This document shows, piece after piece, positions 23,098 through 34,483 of a stretch of 64,000 nucleotides of DNA. The notes below the pieces were generated by a model, which made no database searches, was not told the origin of the DNA, and saw nothing but the letters and a program-made list of their open reading frames with translations. The stretch is taken from contig NBIV01000027.1 in the NCBI GenBank assembly GCA_003194525.1, positions 372,001-436,000 on the forward strand, given 5' to 3'. Position 1 is the first letter of the stretch, and each line of letters starts with the position of its first letter. The DNA comes from Gracilariopsis chorda (lineage: Eukaryota > Rhodophyta > Florideophyceae > Gracilariales > Gracilariaceae). The position numbers were made by a program, and so were the translations under genes.

Positions 23098-23818
23098 TGT
23101 AGTGCAAAAATTGAAGGTTGGGTATCACACTCAAGGTGTCCGGGGCCTTGCTCCCTGTGGATGCAGACCAAGTGACAGAGCCCTCTTTATACTTGTAATA
23201 CGGGCATAACTCCGTTGGTATGTTGGATTGACCACCTAAGTGAATAAAGAATGGTGAACTGGAGCCAGAAAGACGGTAAAACCAGAGACCGGTGTGCCAT
23301 GCGATGCGGCGGTTTATAATGTACCCGGTGAAGGGTGCCTTCCGAGGATGGAGAAAACCCACCCGGCGGGTCTTGCAGAAAGCAGAAACAGAACCAACGG
23401 AGGGTGCACATGCACGAGATGTAGCGGACAAACTACCCAATACAGGGGCAATACCAGTACCACAGGGAAGATAATGTCACCCGACAATTATAACACAGAA
23501 TATCTGTAGGTCTACCGAGGGGGTGAATCGAGCGAACCGAATGCGGTGACCCTCCACGAGGAGTTGTACACGGCACAACTACATCAAAGTTCAGAGCCGG
23601 ATACCTTTGATCAAACAGAACAGTTATGAATGACTGAAGTCTCGAGTTAACTTTACTTAGTGCTCGCGACGATGAGGTCGCGCTCACTTAAGCAGGTATA
23701 CCTCCAAATAATTTATCATAATTAGCTCCAGGATTTTACACCTTCTTAGGGCAACACACGTGGCCAGGCCAGTTTCAGGCACCCTCAACGGTCAACCCAA
23801 GTAACAAATAACACTACA
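23098..23818 (-). repeat. LTR, family III, reverse orientation (likely 3' LTR of element D)
   Basis: The left edge reads TGTAGTGCAAAAATTG and the proposed right edge CACTACA. Read on the - strand it shares an ordered series of blocks with the solo LTR at 50,033-50,900: ACTCCTCGTGGAG, GGCTCTGTC, ACACCTTGAG. It also holds the ACTTAGTG-linked stem-loop (23,659-23,688). The right boundary is uncertain by tens of bases, and flanking bases (GTAGT, GCATG) do not form a target duplication, as expected if its partner LTR lies elsewhere. Confidence 0.6.
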
Positions 23819-24230
23819 GCATGGTGCTGTCGCACACGCGCACACGCGTCGACTCATCCTGCAATCCATTCTGGATTCCTACCTTCCTAGGTGAAACTTC
23901 ACAGAGTAAACCATCTCATTGGCATCACCTCGTACAGGCCCAACTCATATATGGTAGAGCCGTCAGGGTAACCACGTCAAACTCCTATGAGTAGCATCAT
24001 CGCGGTTTCCACGCCTTTCGCGTTGCCCCACGTGTCCCCCTCCTTATCCGAGTGTTCCCGCGTTCTTTGAGCCGAACTCGCCGATGGCGAAGTGCTCAAG
24101 TAACAGACTCAAGGTGAGTTCTTCTGACATTCCGCTTCCTCGCAAGTCAGGCGATATACTTCACATGTCTGGAGCGTCAAACTCGAACTCGAGCAATGCT
24201 TTGGAATAACAACTACCAACTCCTCCGAGG
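23819..24230. other. no gene seen
   Basis: This 0.4-kb stretch lies between the family III LTR and the + strand frame at 24,231. It has short C-rich and alternating purine/pyrimidine runs but no coding signal that I can support. Confidence 0.4.
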
Positions 24231-25026
24231 ATGCCAACGAATTTTCCGTCCAACCCTCTCCGGGGTGCCTCCAGCTCTGCTGGTCCATTTCAACCTTCAC
24301 CTGCGAGCGTACACCAGATGACTTGTTTTCCTTCGGCTCCGTTGCCCCAACACCAGACGGGTCCCACATTGGATCCCTTGACCGTGGCCTGGAATTCAAA
24401 AGAACCAACGCCGGTGATGACCAAAACTTCTGGTTGGGTGTCAAAAGATAAGCCCTTCGTACGCAATCCCTTGCGGGATAGTTATCTCTTCTCGAGAGCA
24501 CCATGGTTTCACACCGTGGTTTCACCACGAAGCGGTTCAAGATCACGCGTTGATCTGTTGGTACCTTACCAATGGTGTCTTACCCGGTGTGTGCCTATTG
24601 ACATAGTCAAATCCCCCGATTGGAGAGGACTCATAGCGATAGACCCACATCTGTTGAGGATCCATGACCACAAAGGTGAAACTCAAGAGAAGGTCCGTGA
24701 AGAGATGACGAAGCTTGTGTACAAACGGCTAAGCCGTGAGCGGAATGCACACCAGATACCGTACCGATATAGATTCGACGTATCGAGCTACGGACCCTAC
24801 GGTGAAATCTCGTACGCACAACGATTGGCTGCATTCGACCTCGTAGTGATTAACGAGAGCATCGTTCGTATCGAACCCGATATTCTCTGCTGGGCACGGC
24901 CCCTTCTTCGAGCGGAGTACAGATACATACTGTGAGCCATTACACTCGACAAGTTTGCCAGTTATATCCAGTTTGAGCGGAAAGCGCGATCATGTCACGG
25001 ATACTTGATCCCATACGCCAACATCG
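24231..25026 (+). pseudogene. frame E, left part: unknown protein split by element B
   Basis: An ATG at 24,231 opens 234 codons to a TGA at 24,933; the same frame then stays open up to the insertion point of element B at 25,026. The N-terminus is Pro/Ser/Thr-rich and the rest looks globular (residues SSYGPYGEISYAQRL, AAFDLVVINESIV). It is not a known retroelement protein. If element B and one target duplication are removed (11,378 bases), the frame continues exactly into 36,405-37,225. It lies antisense within the 3' part of element D. Function unknown. Confidence 0.45.
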
Positions 25027-25808
25027 TGTAGTGCAATGCCCGGAAGCGGGAGTGCACCGAAAGATGTTCGGGAACCTTCCTCGTTAGAGGTGAGCTCACT
25101 TAGGTAGAGCCCTCCCAAGAGAGGCACGACTATGTCGGGTTGTAAGGCCGAGTCCACCCGTTATGACTTGCGCAGGGAGGTTGAGGCAAGAATCGGGTAT
25201 CTGCAGGAGCAGTGTGTGGGGGTAGTCGTAATCTAGAAAGGTGGGGTTTTCTCGTTTGTGGCACGCGCGAACACGAGCCATGGGTAGCGGGAAAGCCACC
25301 CTGTAAAGTGAAAAAGGAAGGGGGAGCTGAGTCACGAGTGTCGTGACGAAGACTAACGGCAGTGCCTGTAAATAAACCTTACACAAAGCAAACACCACGA
25401 CAGTTGGAATAAGAACCCGAATGATGGGGTCCTTTAGATGGGCAAGGGGGTTAGACTTTCGGTATGCTACGGTGCTTCCCTCCAAGGAGGAGTAGGGAAC
25501 AGGGAACACACGCAGGCGGTGAGGCTTAGAGCCAATTCGCCAGGCTGGGGTCCCTTGTTGGGGAAGGTTTACTGGTGCGACGGCAAATTGCCGGAGCACT
25601 AAGTACAGTAACTATCCCACTGTAATAAATAAATCAATGCATAAGTAGATAGCAAAATCCTATCCACTACAGTTGCAAATCCGTGTACCACGTTCAAAGT
25701 CCGTTGCCACGATGCATCCGGCCTAGCCGTGCCACAGTATTGTAGATGAGCCGAATACTCGGAAAATTAATAAGTGTTCAAGATCCACCCCCACAAGCTT
25801 GCACTAGA
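25027..25808 (-). repeat. 3' LTR of element B
   Basis: This 782-bp repeat is a direct copy of 35,631-36,399. The outer end TGTAGTGCAATGCC abuts the target duplication; the inner end reads GCACTAGA where GCACTACA is expected, one base changed in the terminal CA. It carries an imperfect stem-loop at 25,575-25,599 and is related to LTR family I. Confidence 0.9.
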
Positions 25809-27172
25809 TTTCCCCCTTCTCAGACGGGACGGTGACCTCGACTAGGAACACTGCCCAGTCGGAAATGCGCTAAAACTGTGCACGACCACATCCAGTTTAC
25901 CGGGAATTACCTCCCTCGGGAACTGGTCCATTTCTGATTCATCGGTCTGATCCTCAAGAGAAGAAGACGCCCACTGCGATCGCCAGGCGCCCCGCGAGTC
26001 ACGGTTGTCATCATCAGCAAGAGGGAATTCCACCGAGCTAGTTTTATCAACCTGACTTGTTGGGTTCCTCAGATACGGGTATTGTAGTCCACCATCACGG
26101 TCACCCGGTAACAATGGAGCTCCGCTTGCGTGGTTACCACCTTCATGGGGTGTCCCTGCGAACTCTTTAGACTCTTTCTCCGTCCTCGAGGCCGTTCCAA
26201 TTCTCCACGGGAGCCGAGACGATCACCGAATCATCGGATCATCCCCGGCGGGGGTTGAACTGTCCCATTTCCGTGAACACGGCACGTGCATTGCATCGGG
26301 CATTTCGATTTCCAGCGTCCTCTGATTGTTCTTATTTAACTTCTCAGAGGTTTTGCGGTTCGAATCGAGTGCCAGATCTCTGCGAACGAGCGGTTTTTCC
26401 ACCGTTCCACTGGAAGAGTACCAGGTTCAAAGCATTCCACAACGCGTAACGCAAGTAACATCCGAAGCAGTATAGTTGAGACGGATCCGTCTCGTCGGCG
26501 TAACTGTGAAAAGCAGATCTATCGATCAAGGTTCTGCGAGTGCATACTAAACACTCAGAAGTGGGGGAAGCCAGACCCGCTCGGTAGGGCTTGTTCAAAA
26601 CCAGTCGAACTGGAAAAGTGCCATAACTTTTAAATGAACCAAGATGATCAAATTTCATCTTAACGTTACTACTCGGATAGGTTTCAAAAGACTTTTTGCC
26701 AAGCCATTTTGAAAACTGACATCGGACGACCGAGTTAGCCAATTTTCAGGAAAAGCCGTTGATACGGTACTGTAAAGGTAACTTTCCCCATTTCGGGGAA
26801 GTGCAACCGTGACGAAACGGAAAAAGCCATGCTCCCACTGTACTGTACGGGATGTGTGAACTGCAGCGGGGGTAGCGATTCGATCAATTCTGAATCGACA
26901 TACATCATAAATGGTCTATAGAGTAGATAGAAAAGGCTCAATCCTTGAAAAGGGTGGTGCGCATGGCAACAATACACCATTCTCGATGGAAAAACCGTGC
27001 AAACGGTGTTCCGCGTGGCAAAACAGCTTGCTGGATGAAATACTATCGGCTGTTAGGTTCGGAAAAGCGATTGTTTCCGTGGTAGTCGACTATGTCGGTC
27101 TAGCCGCAATGTGTGGGACGTCCCTAAGTGAGGGCGATCCCAATCCTCATTTCTGTCATCCGTAACGACGGC
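25809..27172 (-). other. element B 3' region, frames of unknown nature
   Basis: This is 1.36 kb between chromodomain and LTR. The best sense-strand frames are 26,735-26,980 (82 codons) and 26,344-26,742 (132 codons), in different frames; the first contains a protein-like run (YVDSELIESLPPLQF). Neither resembles env or any domain I know. Antisense frames at 26,255-26,449 and 26,911-27,165 are of similar length. Confidence 0.35.
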
Positions 27173-27439
27173 TTATCCCATTTGGGCCTCACACAGGGTA
27201 GCTGGCGTAGCGGTTCCTGCGCGGCGGTGATATTTGACCACTTTGGACTGTGTGAGGTGTTCGATGGGTTCGATGGTGTTCCATCTTGGGTCATATCCGT
27301 ACCAGCGGACGAGGTATCTTAGAATACCTTCCTGATTCCAGGTATGCCCGACGATTCGGTAAATTACAAACTCTTGTTTGTATACTTGCCGGCCTTGCGG
27401 TTTTATGGGACCTCGCTTGTCAGGGGTTGCATGTGACAC
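27173..27439 (-). pseudogene. chromodomain of element B
   Basis: The frame of 88 codons contains EFVIYRIVGH, GILRYLVRWYGYDP and EPIEHLTQSKVVKYHRR, the chromodomain that ends chromovirus integrases and binds histone tails. The W of the usual D-T-W-E-P block (kept in A and D) is Ile here, so one aromatic-cage position may be lost. It is separated from the integrase frame by stops at about 27.45-28.03 kb. Confidence 0.75.
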
Positions 27440-28025
27440 GGATAGTTTCCCTCAGGGGTGCGTCAAGATGCAACGTGCTGGCTTCGCTCGGAGGGTGCGG
27501 CGCTGAGTTCGGAATAATATCCCTTAGGACGGTGTCTTCGTGGAACGGTCGCGGCTTTCTGCGGTCATTATGTTGTACTGCTAGTTTGCGGGGGTGCTCC
27601 GTCCCAGTTGGACAGTAATCCGGTCGAACAGCGAGCTTGCGGACATTTTATCGCTTTGGCGGGTTTATGGAGGTCATTGCCTGGTGAGGCGTTCTGCGTC
27701 GCGCGATGATTGATGCCAGACGCGCAATCTCCGTGCATTCACGTGACTCCCATGATATGTGGTTCTCAACCACCTCCTTGCGTTCTGCTTCTCTTGGCAT
27801 GGTCCTTACACTGTCCGGCTGTGCCGTGCACTGCTTTAATGGTACCCGGTATCCGGCAGTTAGTTCCGGTGCTCAGGTTTGTTGCATCAAACTCCCTGAT
27901 GGGGCGTGTACAGCTGGCGCCGTGGACACCCTGTGCAGGGACTTGTCCGCTTATTGAGGTGCGATGTCTTTCTCGAGATTTGCATCATCCGGGACGACTG
28001 GTTTAACCCCGGTGGCGAAGCCAGA

Positions 28026-28745
28026 TTATTCCGAGAGGCTCGGTATATTACCGTGATTGCGCGGAGACCTCAGCAATTTGATCTCCAAAGTTTGGATAAC
28101 GTTCACGTTATGAACGGGTTGCAAGTCCGGGGCTGTAGAGCCAGGGACCTGAGTTACAAAAGGGGCATTCCTGATTTCCTCCCTGAAGATGGTCTCTTCA
28201 CTGTCCAGAGTTGCTGGTTTTCCAACGGGTGCGTTGCCCGCTACCAGCAATGTGGATGGAGCTGAGGGATCCGCTTTGGCGGGAAATTCCGTCGACAACG
28301 GTTCTGCGATTACACCCCGGTAAGGGGTCTGCGAAACGATACCGCTATCCTTATTCAGGGAATTGCCCTTTTTGAGGGGTACAGACTGCGATGTCGGTCC
28401 ACTCTCCCGTATCATGTGGTGTAATTGCCGGTGTTGTAACGTCATTCCAAAACCCTGTGTGGGGGATTGCGAGGCGTCATCGACCTTCCGTGTTCCATGG
28501 CTCAAATCCCGTTGCAAAGGTAGTAAATTCCCATCGGGGTGATATGTCCTGTCCCCCTCCTTAGACGGAGCAAGCGAAGTAGCAGTAGGATATTCCGCAT
28601 GGCGGGTGTAGATGCGCGCCGAAGGGGCGGTAGTGTTAGGAGTAGAGAAAGGACCCTTCGGACCTGAACGATCCAGCTGAGCCGGGGGTTTCGACAAAGT
28701 CGGTAAATCTGAGAGGCCCCAAGTATGGAGTGGTAGATTAGTCAA
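28026..28745 (-). pseudogene. integrase C-terminal extension of element B, second frame
   Basis: The 239-codon frame is rich in Ser/Pro/Thr/Gln and low in structure, like the spacer between the integrase core and the chromodomain. It starts inside the second unit of a 74-bp tandem duplication and repeats the peptide GLSDLPTL-KPP that ends the upstream frame. It has no conventional ATG. Confidence 0.6.
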
Positions 28746-28829
28746 TCTACTTGGTCCGGGGGTTTCGTCAAAGTCGGTAAATCTGAGAGGCCCGGAGTAG
28801 GGTGTGGTAGAGTAGTCGGTCTATTTGGT
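28682..28829. repeat. 74-bp tandem duplication (2 copies)
   Basis: Units 28,682-28,755 and 28,756-28,829 begin CCGGGGGTTTCG and match at most positions; a third CCGGGGGT begins at 28,830. As 74 is not a multiple of three, the duplication moves the reading frame by two bases at the integrase/extension junction. Confidence 0.85.
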
Positions 28830-29970
28830 CCGGGGGTCTCGGGCATTGTTGAGTCCATGGAGACGGGTTTCCCTCTATCCAGGACGACATCAGACGAGGG
28901 AAGAGAGACGAGTACAACAAAATCGCGGGAAATCCGCTCGTGTGCAAAGCCAATTTCCACTACGACAGTGTCGGAGTGAACACACACCAGCTTAAATGGT
29001 CCATCCACCACAGGCGAAAGCTTGTGACGCTTTCTCCGGTCCCGGCTAAAATACTCTTTTTGTATAAATACGTAGGTATTAGCCCGTATTCGTGGAGCAA
29101 TATATCGTAGAGGAGCGTCAAAATCCCGCTTGTACGCGGCTTTTGCGCGTTCCATAGACTTCCGCGCTATGGGGACCAGTTCAGTAAGCCTTTGCTTCCA
29201 ATCCTGGTTGTAGCGACCCACAGATGGGAAATTGTCCAAAAGCGCTTGCTATTCTAACGACACAGGCGAGGGTGAACGAGATAGAACCAATTCGAATGAT
29301 GATACTCCGGTAGTCCGGTGAACTTGCGTATTGTATGCAAATTTTAAAACATCTGTATACAAGTCCCAAGTTCTGGAGTGATCAGAAAGGTAGGAACGGA
29401 GAGAGGCAAACAAAGTGCGGTTGAACCGTTCCACTCGCCCATTAAATTGGGGATGGTAGTTAGGCGTGGACACGTTTTTCACGTCCAGGATGCAACAAAC
29501 ATCCTGGAAGAACTTGGACGCGAGCTGCCGTCCGTTATCGGAGAGCACCTCCACAGGAAAACCGTAGCCAGAAAACCGGTGCGTTAACAGGGCCCGGGCC
29601 ACCGTGAGAGTGTTTAAATTTCAAAGAGGGACAGTCAGAGCAAGCTTTGAAAAGCGATGGGTGATTGCAAGTAAGAACTTGTTGCCTCTCTGTGTATTGA
29701 GGAGAGGTCCGAGAATATCGAATGCAATAAACTCGAGTGGCACCCTAGCAGGGAAAATTCATGTTCTTCGCGTTCCTGCGGAGCTTCATCCGGTTCTTGG
29801 AGCATTCGGTTCAAAACCGAACAGTTTCGTAGCAATCAACCGCCATGTCGGGCCATCTAAAATCCCTCCGCAGGGTGAGTTAGAGCTTCCTCCCACCTAC
29901 GTGGCCACTGAGTTTCGCATAGTGCGAGAAATGTAACACCAGCGACTGCAAGGAATGAGGTACCACAATC
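28742..29970 (-). pseudogene. integrase of element B
   Basis: At about 29,880-29,960 the - strand reads VLHFSHYAKLSGHVGG, the His-His half of the HHCC zinc domain. The core frame 29,249-29,602 has LSDNGRQLASKF (second catalytic Asp) and NYHPQFNGRVERFNRTL, with the catalytic Glu in GRVERF. The 28,742-29,239 frame adds the RNase H-like tail and the GPF-type module (SPVVDGPFKLV). Stops and frame changes at about 29,240 and 29,610-29,880 inactivate it. Its job in a live element is insertion of cDNA into the host genome. Confidence 0.8.
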
Positions 29971-30170
29971 TGTGGGCGAGCGTCAACCAACCGAAGAGGT
30001 AGCCTTTATCGTTTATCTCGAAAAAGAGGTCTTCACCATCGTTTACACGGGCACGAATCCTCATACAGAAGGGGCTACTGAGTTGTTCTTGGATCAATTC
30101 CTCCAATGGAACCGGTACAAAACTTCCCGGTAAGGGGTTCTGAGGGGTATAGCGGGATGCGAGTAAGTTG

Positions 30171-30755
30171 TCAAAGTGATAGATCTTCATCCCAGTCTTC
30201 TGGCCATTCCTCGAACTTGTACTCCGTGTCATCCGGTTCTTCAGCCATGAAGCATGGAATATCGTCATCATCCGTTGGGAGTGCTTCCCGGTATATGGGT
30301 AAACGCGACAAGGCGTCGGCCTGGGTGTTGGGCACACCCTTGTTATATATGACTTGGAAGTCATATTCAGCAAGGCGGAGTCCCAAGCGCATAAGGCGGC
30401 CCGAGGGATCGAATATGTTCAATAATCACCTCAACAAGGATTGATCCGTGTATACGGTAAAATGAACTCCCATAAGATAGGGGCGTAGGGTGGAAAGCGC
30501 CCACACGATGGCAAGACACTCTTTCTCTGACCCGGAGCTCGTGGACATTACGCAAGCGTGATCAATAACCAGTTGGCCCTAGGTCCCCCTCTGGCGTGGT
30601 TCGTAAAAGAGCACAACCAACTTGATAGTTGCTCGAGTCCTTGTCTGCGGAGTACGGAAGTCCTAGTCTGGGTAAACATATGATAGGTGCTGACGTGACA
30701 GCCTCCTCTAAGGAGATAAACGTTTCCGACTGCTCGGGAGTGAGTTGGTCCAATT
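30171..30755 (-). pseudogene. RNase H of element B
   Basis: The frame 30,562-30,753 gives the entry (LGLPYSADKDSSNYQVG; the first catalytic Asp region). The frame 30,171-30,422 gives the end (IFDPSGRLMRLGLRL, NKGVPNTQADALSRL) followed by an acidic tail. The middle, with the Glu and second Asp, lies in shifted frames. The matching parts of element A are at 3,588-4,140. Confidence 0.75.
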
Positions 30756-31918
30756 TTGGGGCATTTACTTCGTGTAACGACGCGTTTAAATGTGCTGCGA
30801 TATCCGAATTTGTCTATCCCCAAGAAGGAGCGAAGTTCCGTTTGAGTGCGGGGTTCCTTGGCCTCAACGAGGGACTTGAGTCGAGCCTTGTCGATCATTA
30901 ATCGTCCCGCACGGATAATGTATCCGAGATACTTGACTGTATAGGTGAAGAACTCGCACCTCCCCAACTTGAGGGTAATTACTGCATCGCGGAGCACGGT
31001 CAGAATGTCCCTAACATGGGTGAGATGTTCGTTCAAATTATTGGAGAAGATGAAAATATCATCCAGGTAGACCAGGGACCTCCGCCATCTGAAACGGTTC
31101 AGTGGGATATCTATTGCACGCTGAAAGGTAGCAGGAACGTTGGTCGAACCAGACAGCATCCGCTTGAAACGTTACGATCCTGCATGGCAGGTGAACGCGG
31201 TCTTGTCCCGATTCTTCTGTCTAGCAGGGACCTGCCAATAAACCTAATTGGCATCCAAAGCTGGGAACACGGTAGCGTCTCCAAGAGATTCGATGCACTC
31301 GGCCATACGAGGGATGGGATATGTGTCCCTAGCGTTCACGGCATTGATCCGGCGATTGTCGACACAGAACTTCTAGGTTCCGTCGCCCTTTAAAGCCAGT
31401 ACTACTGGGGATGCCCAGGATGATTGAGCAGGGTCTATCACACCTGCGCGCAGCATTTGGTCCACTTGGGACTGGTCCCCCTCCCGAGCTTTCGGTCGTG
31501 CCCTGCAATGGTGTTTTGCCATCGGAAAAGTACCCAGTAACAAATCTATCTGGTCTTCCGTAGCATTATTCTCGCCAACCAAGCCATCCCACATCGTCGT
31601 AAACTCCCGTAGCATTGTGCGGAGTTTGTGGCGGTGTACCTTCGGCACATGGCCGAGGTCTATATCTTCGAGTGTATTGATGGGGTCCAGTCTGTCAGAA
31701 CGTGCTGTAACATTGTCCTTTGATACATTTGTGGCCGTTGGTTCCGAGTTATTCGGCGTGTTCAACGTTAAAACAACGGCTTCCTCTCCTTCCTTTGACA
31801 ATAGGGCGTCGGTGTTGGGGGTGGCCTCCTCAGAAGAGGTGACGATTCCGAGAGCGTCGGCAGTCGTCATATTTATTGGGAGTATTGCAAGCGGGTGTGG
31901 AGTGAAGCTTCCAATCAC
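30756..31918 (-). pseudogene. reverse transcriptase of element B
   Basis: The first frame (31,373-31,918) carries the linker and the fingers (AGVIDPAQSSWASPVVL). A shifted stretch then contains the palm, and the frame ending at 31,159 shows NVPATFQRAID, the catalytic YLDD at about 31,060 and KYLGYIIRAG. RNA-directed DNA polymerase of the gypsy type; at least two frame breaks inactivate it. Confidence 0.85.
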
Positions 31919-32194
31919 TTGGTTCTTTACCAGATACTGGGGGCGCTAGCAAAGATTGGCAATTAGTATCCGGAAAGGAGCATTCGAGGTAGTGTGAACA
32001 ATTCCGTTAGCCAGTGCGGACTGGTATTTCTCGTATAACGAGAAAAGAGGTTGAATAACCCGAAGACCATGCAGACGGCAATTGACTTGCACTCAGACTT
32101 AGGACTCAGGCAGTATATAAATCGAGACTGTTACTCGAAGTTTGATGGACGCACGAGACGCGGGCATGGGTATCTGTGCAGCAGATAGTGGGAC

Positions 32195-32785
32195 TTACTT
32201 CCGCGAAGCACGCTTCAGCGGGTGACCGACGATCGGGACTGACGATCCGTCGTCGAGTTCCAGACGCCTAAGGCTGGGCCTGATTGCGTCGAAAAATCTG
32301 TTGCAGTAATCACATCCCAGTATGACTGGAGCAGCCACTGAACGACAAACAATAAAGTCGAGCTTCACCACGGGGGTGCCCAACCGCAAGGCTAAGTCGG
32401 CGGTACCCACTGTTTTTAACGGATTATTGTTCGCATCTGTGACGTCGGGAACCGTTTCGGAACGGATACGAGACCGCACCTGCCGGAGTAGCAATGATTC
32501 CACGATGAATTTGGGGCCTGCACCTGTGCCCAGGACTTTTAGGAATCGCACCATAGAATGGGTGTCAAGGCCAAGGTTGGCATAGATTTGGTAGATGCGC
32601 TTGGCCATGACCAAGAATCCATTCGAGATCCAGGGATTTCTACTCCGTATCCACGGGCGACGCACCAAAAAAATTTGTGCAGAGTCCGTGTCTGCAGTGT
32701 CTTTCCGAGTAAGTATTTTCACCGGGGAGCAAGGCGGCGACACCTTGGGCTTCAACAGCCTCATCTCTGAGGATGCCTCTCCCAA
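32195..32785 (-). pseudogene. protease of element B with catalytic Asp replaced by Gly
   Basis: The 196-codon frame contains FLKVLGTGAGPKF, where retropepsins have D-T-G-A/G. The codon at 32,528-32,530 reads GGC (Gly) instead of GAC (Asp), a single A-to-G change on the coding strand. The rest of the fold is present (VVKLDFIV, ILGCDYCNRF). The enzyme would be inactive even if translated. Confidence 0.8.
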
Positions 32786-32798
32786 AGGGGAGATTTCC

Positions 32799-33883
32799 TC
32801 AATTAGTTTTCCTGACAGGTTCCCGCCTTAGGCGGTAGTCCAGGATCTTCGACCACGAGAGCTTCATTCCGGGGGCCAGGGTTCTTATCTGCATAAGCGG
32901 TAGTTGCGTAGGACGTTTGCGAGACATCCTTATTGGGGTTAATTGAAGCCAACGGCGCACGCGGGATATGTGGCAAGGCATGCGAGAAGTCCGTTTTAGT
33001 GCGGAGGTAGGATGCCGTCGGGACGGAATGTTTCTTCTCTGGAGTGAGGGGCTCTTATTTTTCACCATTGCGGCCATATCGCTCAGTGAGTAAAGAAAGT
33101 GAGGGGATGTATGGCCATAGGTGTAGCACTGGTGGAAAAGCAGAGCCAACACGGCGAAGGGCCAGTTAATATCCCGAGCATCGGAGAAGCGTAGCGCAGG
33201 GAAGGTATCGTTCCATCCAGGTCGTTGATAACGGGATTGACCGTTCATCAACGGACCTCGTGGTGGCTGAACGCGATTTTTCCCCACGTACAATATGGGG
33301 TTGTCTTGCGCCGTTTCCAACTTGTCCTCCGTCGTTGACGGTAAGTCCGTCAATGGTATGGGCATACCATCTCCATGTGCTAAATGCACGGTGTCTTATC
33401 CCTGTTGGGTGGTTCTATCCGCTAAAAGCGAGGGCGATGAGGAATCTCTCTCCAGCACCAACGCCTTGGCTGGCCTAGACCGATGATTCTGATTTCTTGC
33501 ACGAAGTTGTTCCCCTTCCGCTCGAGCGTGTTGAACAAACTCGTTGTAGTTGATTGATTCTCCGCTTTTCCTTGCGATAAAGAGTGACCAGACTCCGGAT
33601 TGCCGGTTCAAGGTCATCGATGAACATGGTAAAACGTTCCCCTGCGGGGTACAGATTCCTACAATGGTGGAAAGCCTTGTTAAGGGCACTGAGCAATCGG
33701 TTTCACTCTTGCCTGAGCCCTGACGAGTCGCAAAGCGATGATTGCCCCTTGAATGGCGGTATTGGTGGCATAAGAGCGCAATAAATATTGCACAGCCTCC
33801 GGGTAGCAGGTTAGTCCTCCCTCTGAGGCACAAGATGAGCCTCTGACAGAGTTGTGCTGGTCCTCGTCCCCTCCCCTTACTAA
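32799..33883 (-). pseudogene. gag of element B, C-terminal half
   Basis: The blocks YLLRSY, HHCRNLYP, TMFID and RARNQ match element A gag. At 33,096-33,137 the zinc knuckle reads F-x2-C-x4-H-x4-F: the first and fourth Cys have become Phe, while element A kept the first Cys and lost the third and fourth ligands. The frame switches several times (33,396-33,833, then 32,799-33,389). Confidence 0.75.
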
Positions 33884-34483
33884 GAGCAAGTCTACCAGTG
33901 CTCTATGTTACAGACACTTGTTTTGAAAATAACATTCAATTTAGGATCTCAAATAATGTGCAAGTCTACCAGTCAAGTGCAATAAGCTTGACTACTAGTA
34001 CGAGCCATTTGCAATACAAGAAACGCTAGCCGGGGGGTCAGCACTCAACCAAGTGCCCTCTATGAGATACAAAGAATCACAGCCAACATGTTCGAACGAC
34101 GCCTTTCGATTGCCTCGCCACTGCTCGATCGCTCCAGCCACTAAAGTTACAATATTTCAAGTTGTGAACTGATAGAGGTTGTAGCAGAAAATGCTTTTCG
34201 GTGGCGCAAAGATTTGTTTCTCGCTCATTTTACCCGCCAGAAATCTGTTTGATAATGAACCAGTGCTCTGATAGGTCAATGAAGTCCTCAAAACCCATTA
34301 AAATTTCAAATCACCGTGTGTACTTTCATTTATATATTTTCCTCATATTGAAATGAAAAAGGATATCACAAGGCGGATATGGCAACGAGAAATGGCAATA
34401 AGAATGCTGGTAGGGATGCCAAAATCACCCAGACGCGATACTTTAAAATTTTTTGGGGATGTAGCTCTCTGCTTGACTTGCTC
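33884..34483. mobile_element. 600-bp MITE-like insertion in gag of element B
   Basis: AGAGCAAGTC at the left end (33,884-33,893) is answered by GACTTGCTC(T) at the right end (34,475-34,484), and TA flanks both sides, as for Tc1/mariner-type non-autonomous elements. The interior is AT-rich and non-coding, unlike gag. Gag homology resumes on either side, and the homologous gag of element A (about 500-620) is continuous with no such insert, which confirms insertion. Confidence 0.8.

Noticed and set aside
28026-28745. programmed frameshift between integrase and its extension
   Set aside because: A simple 74-bp duplication explains the frame change fully; no slippery site is evident.
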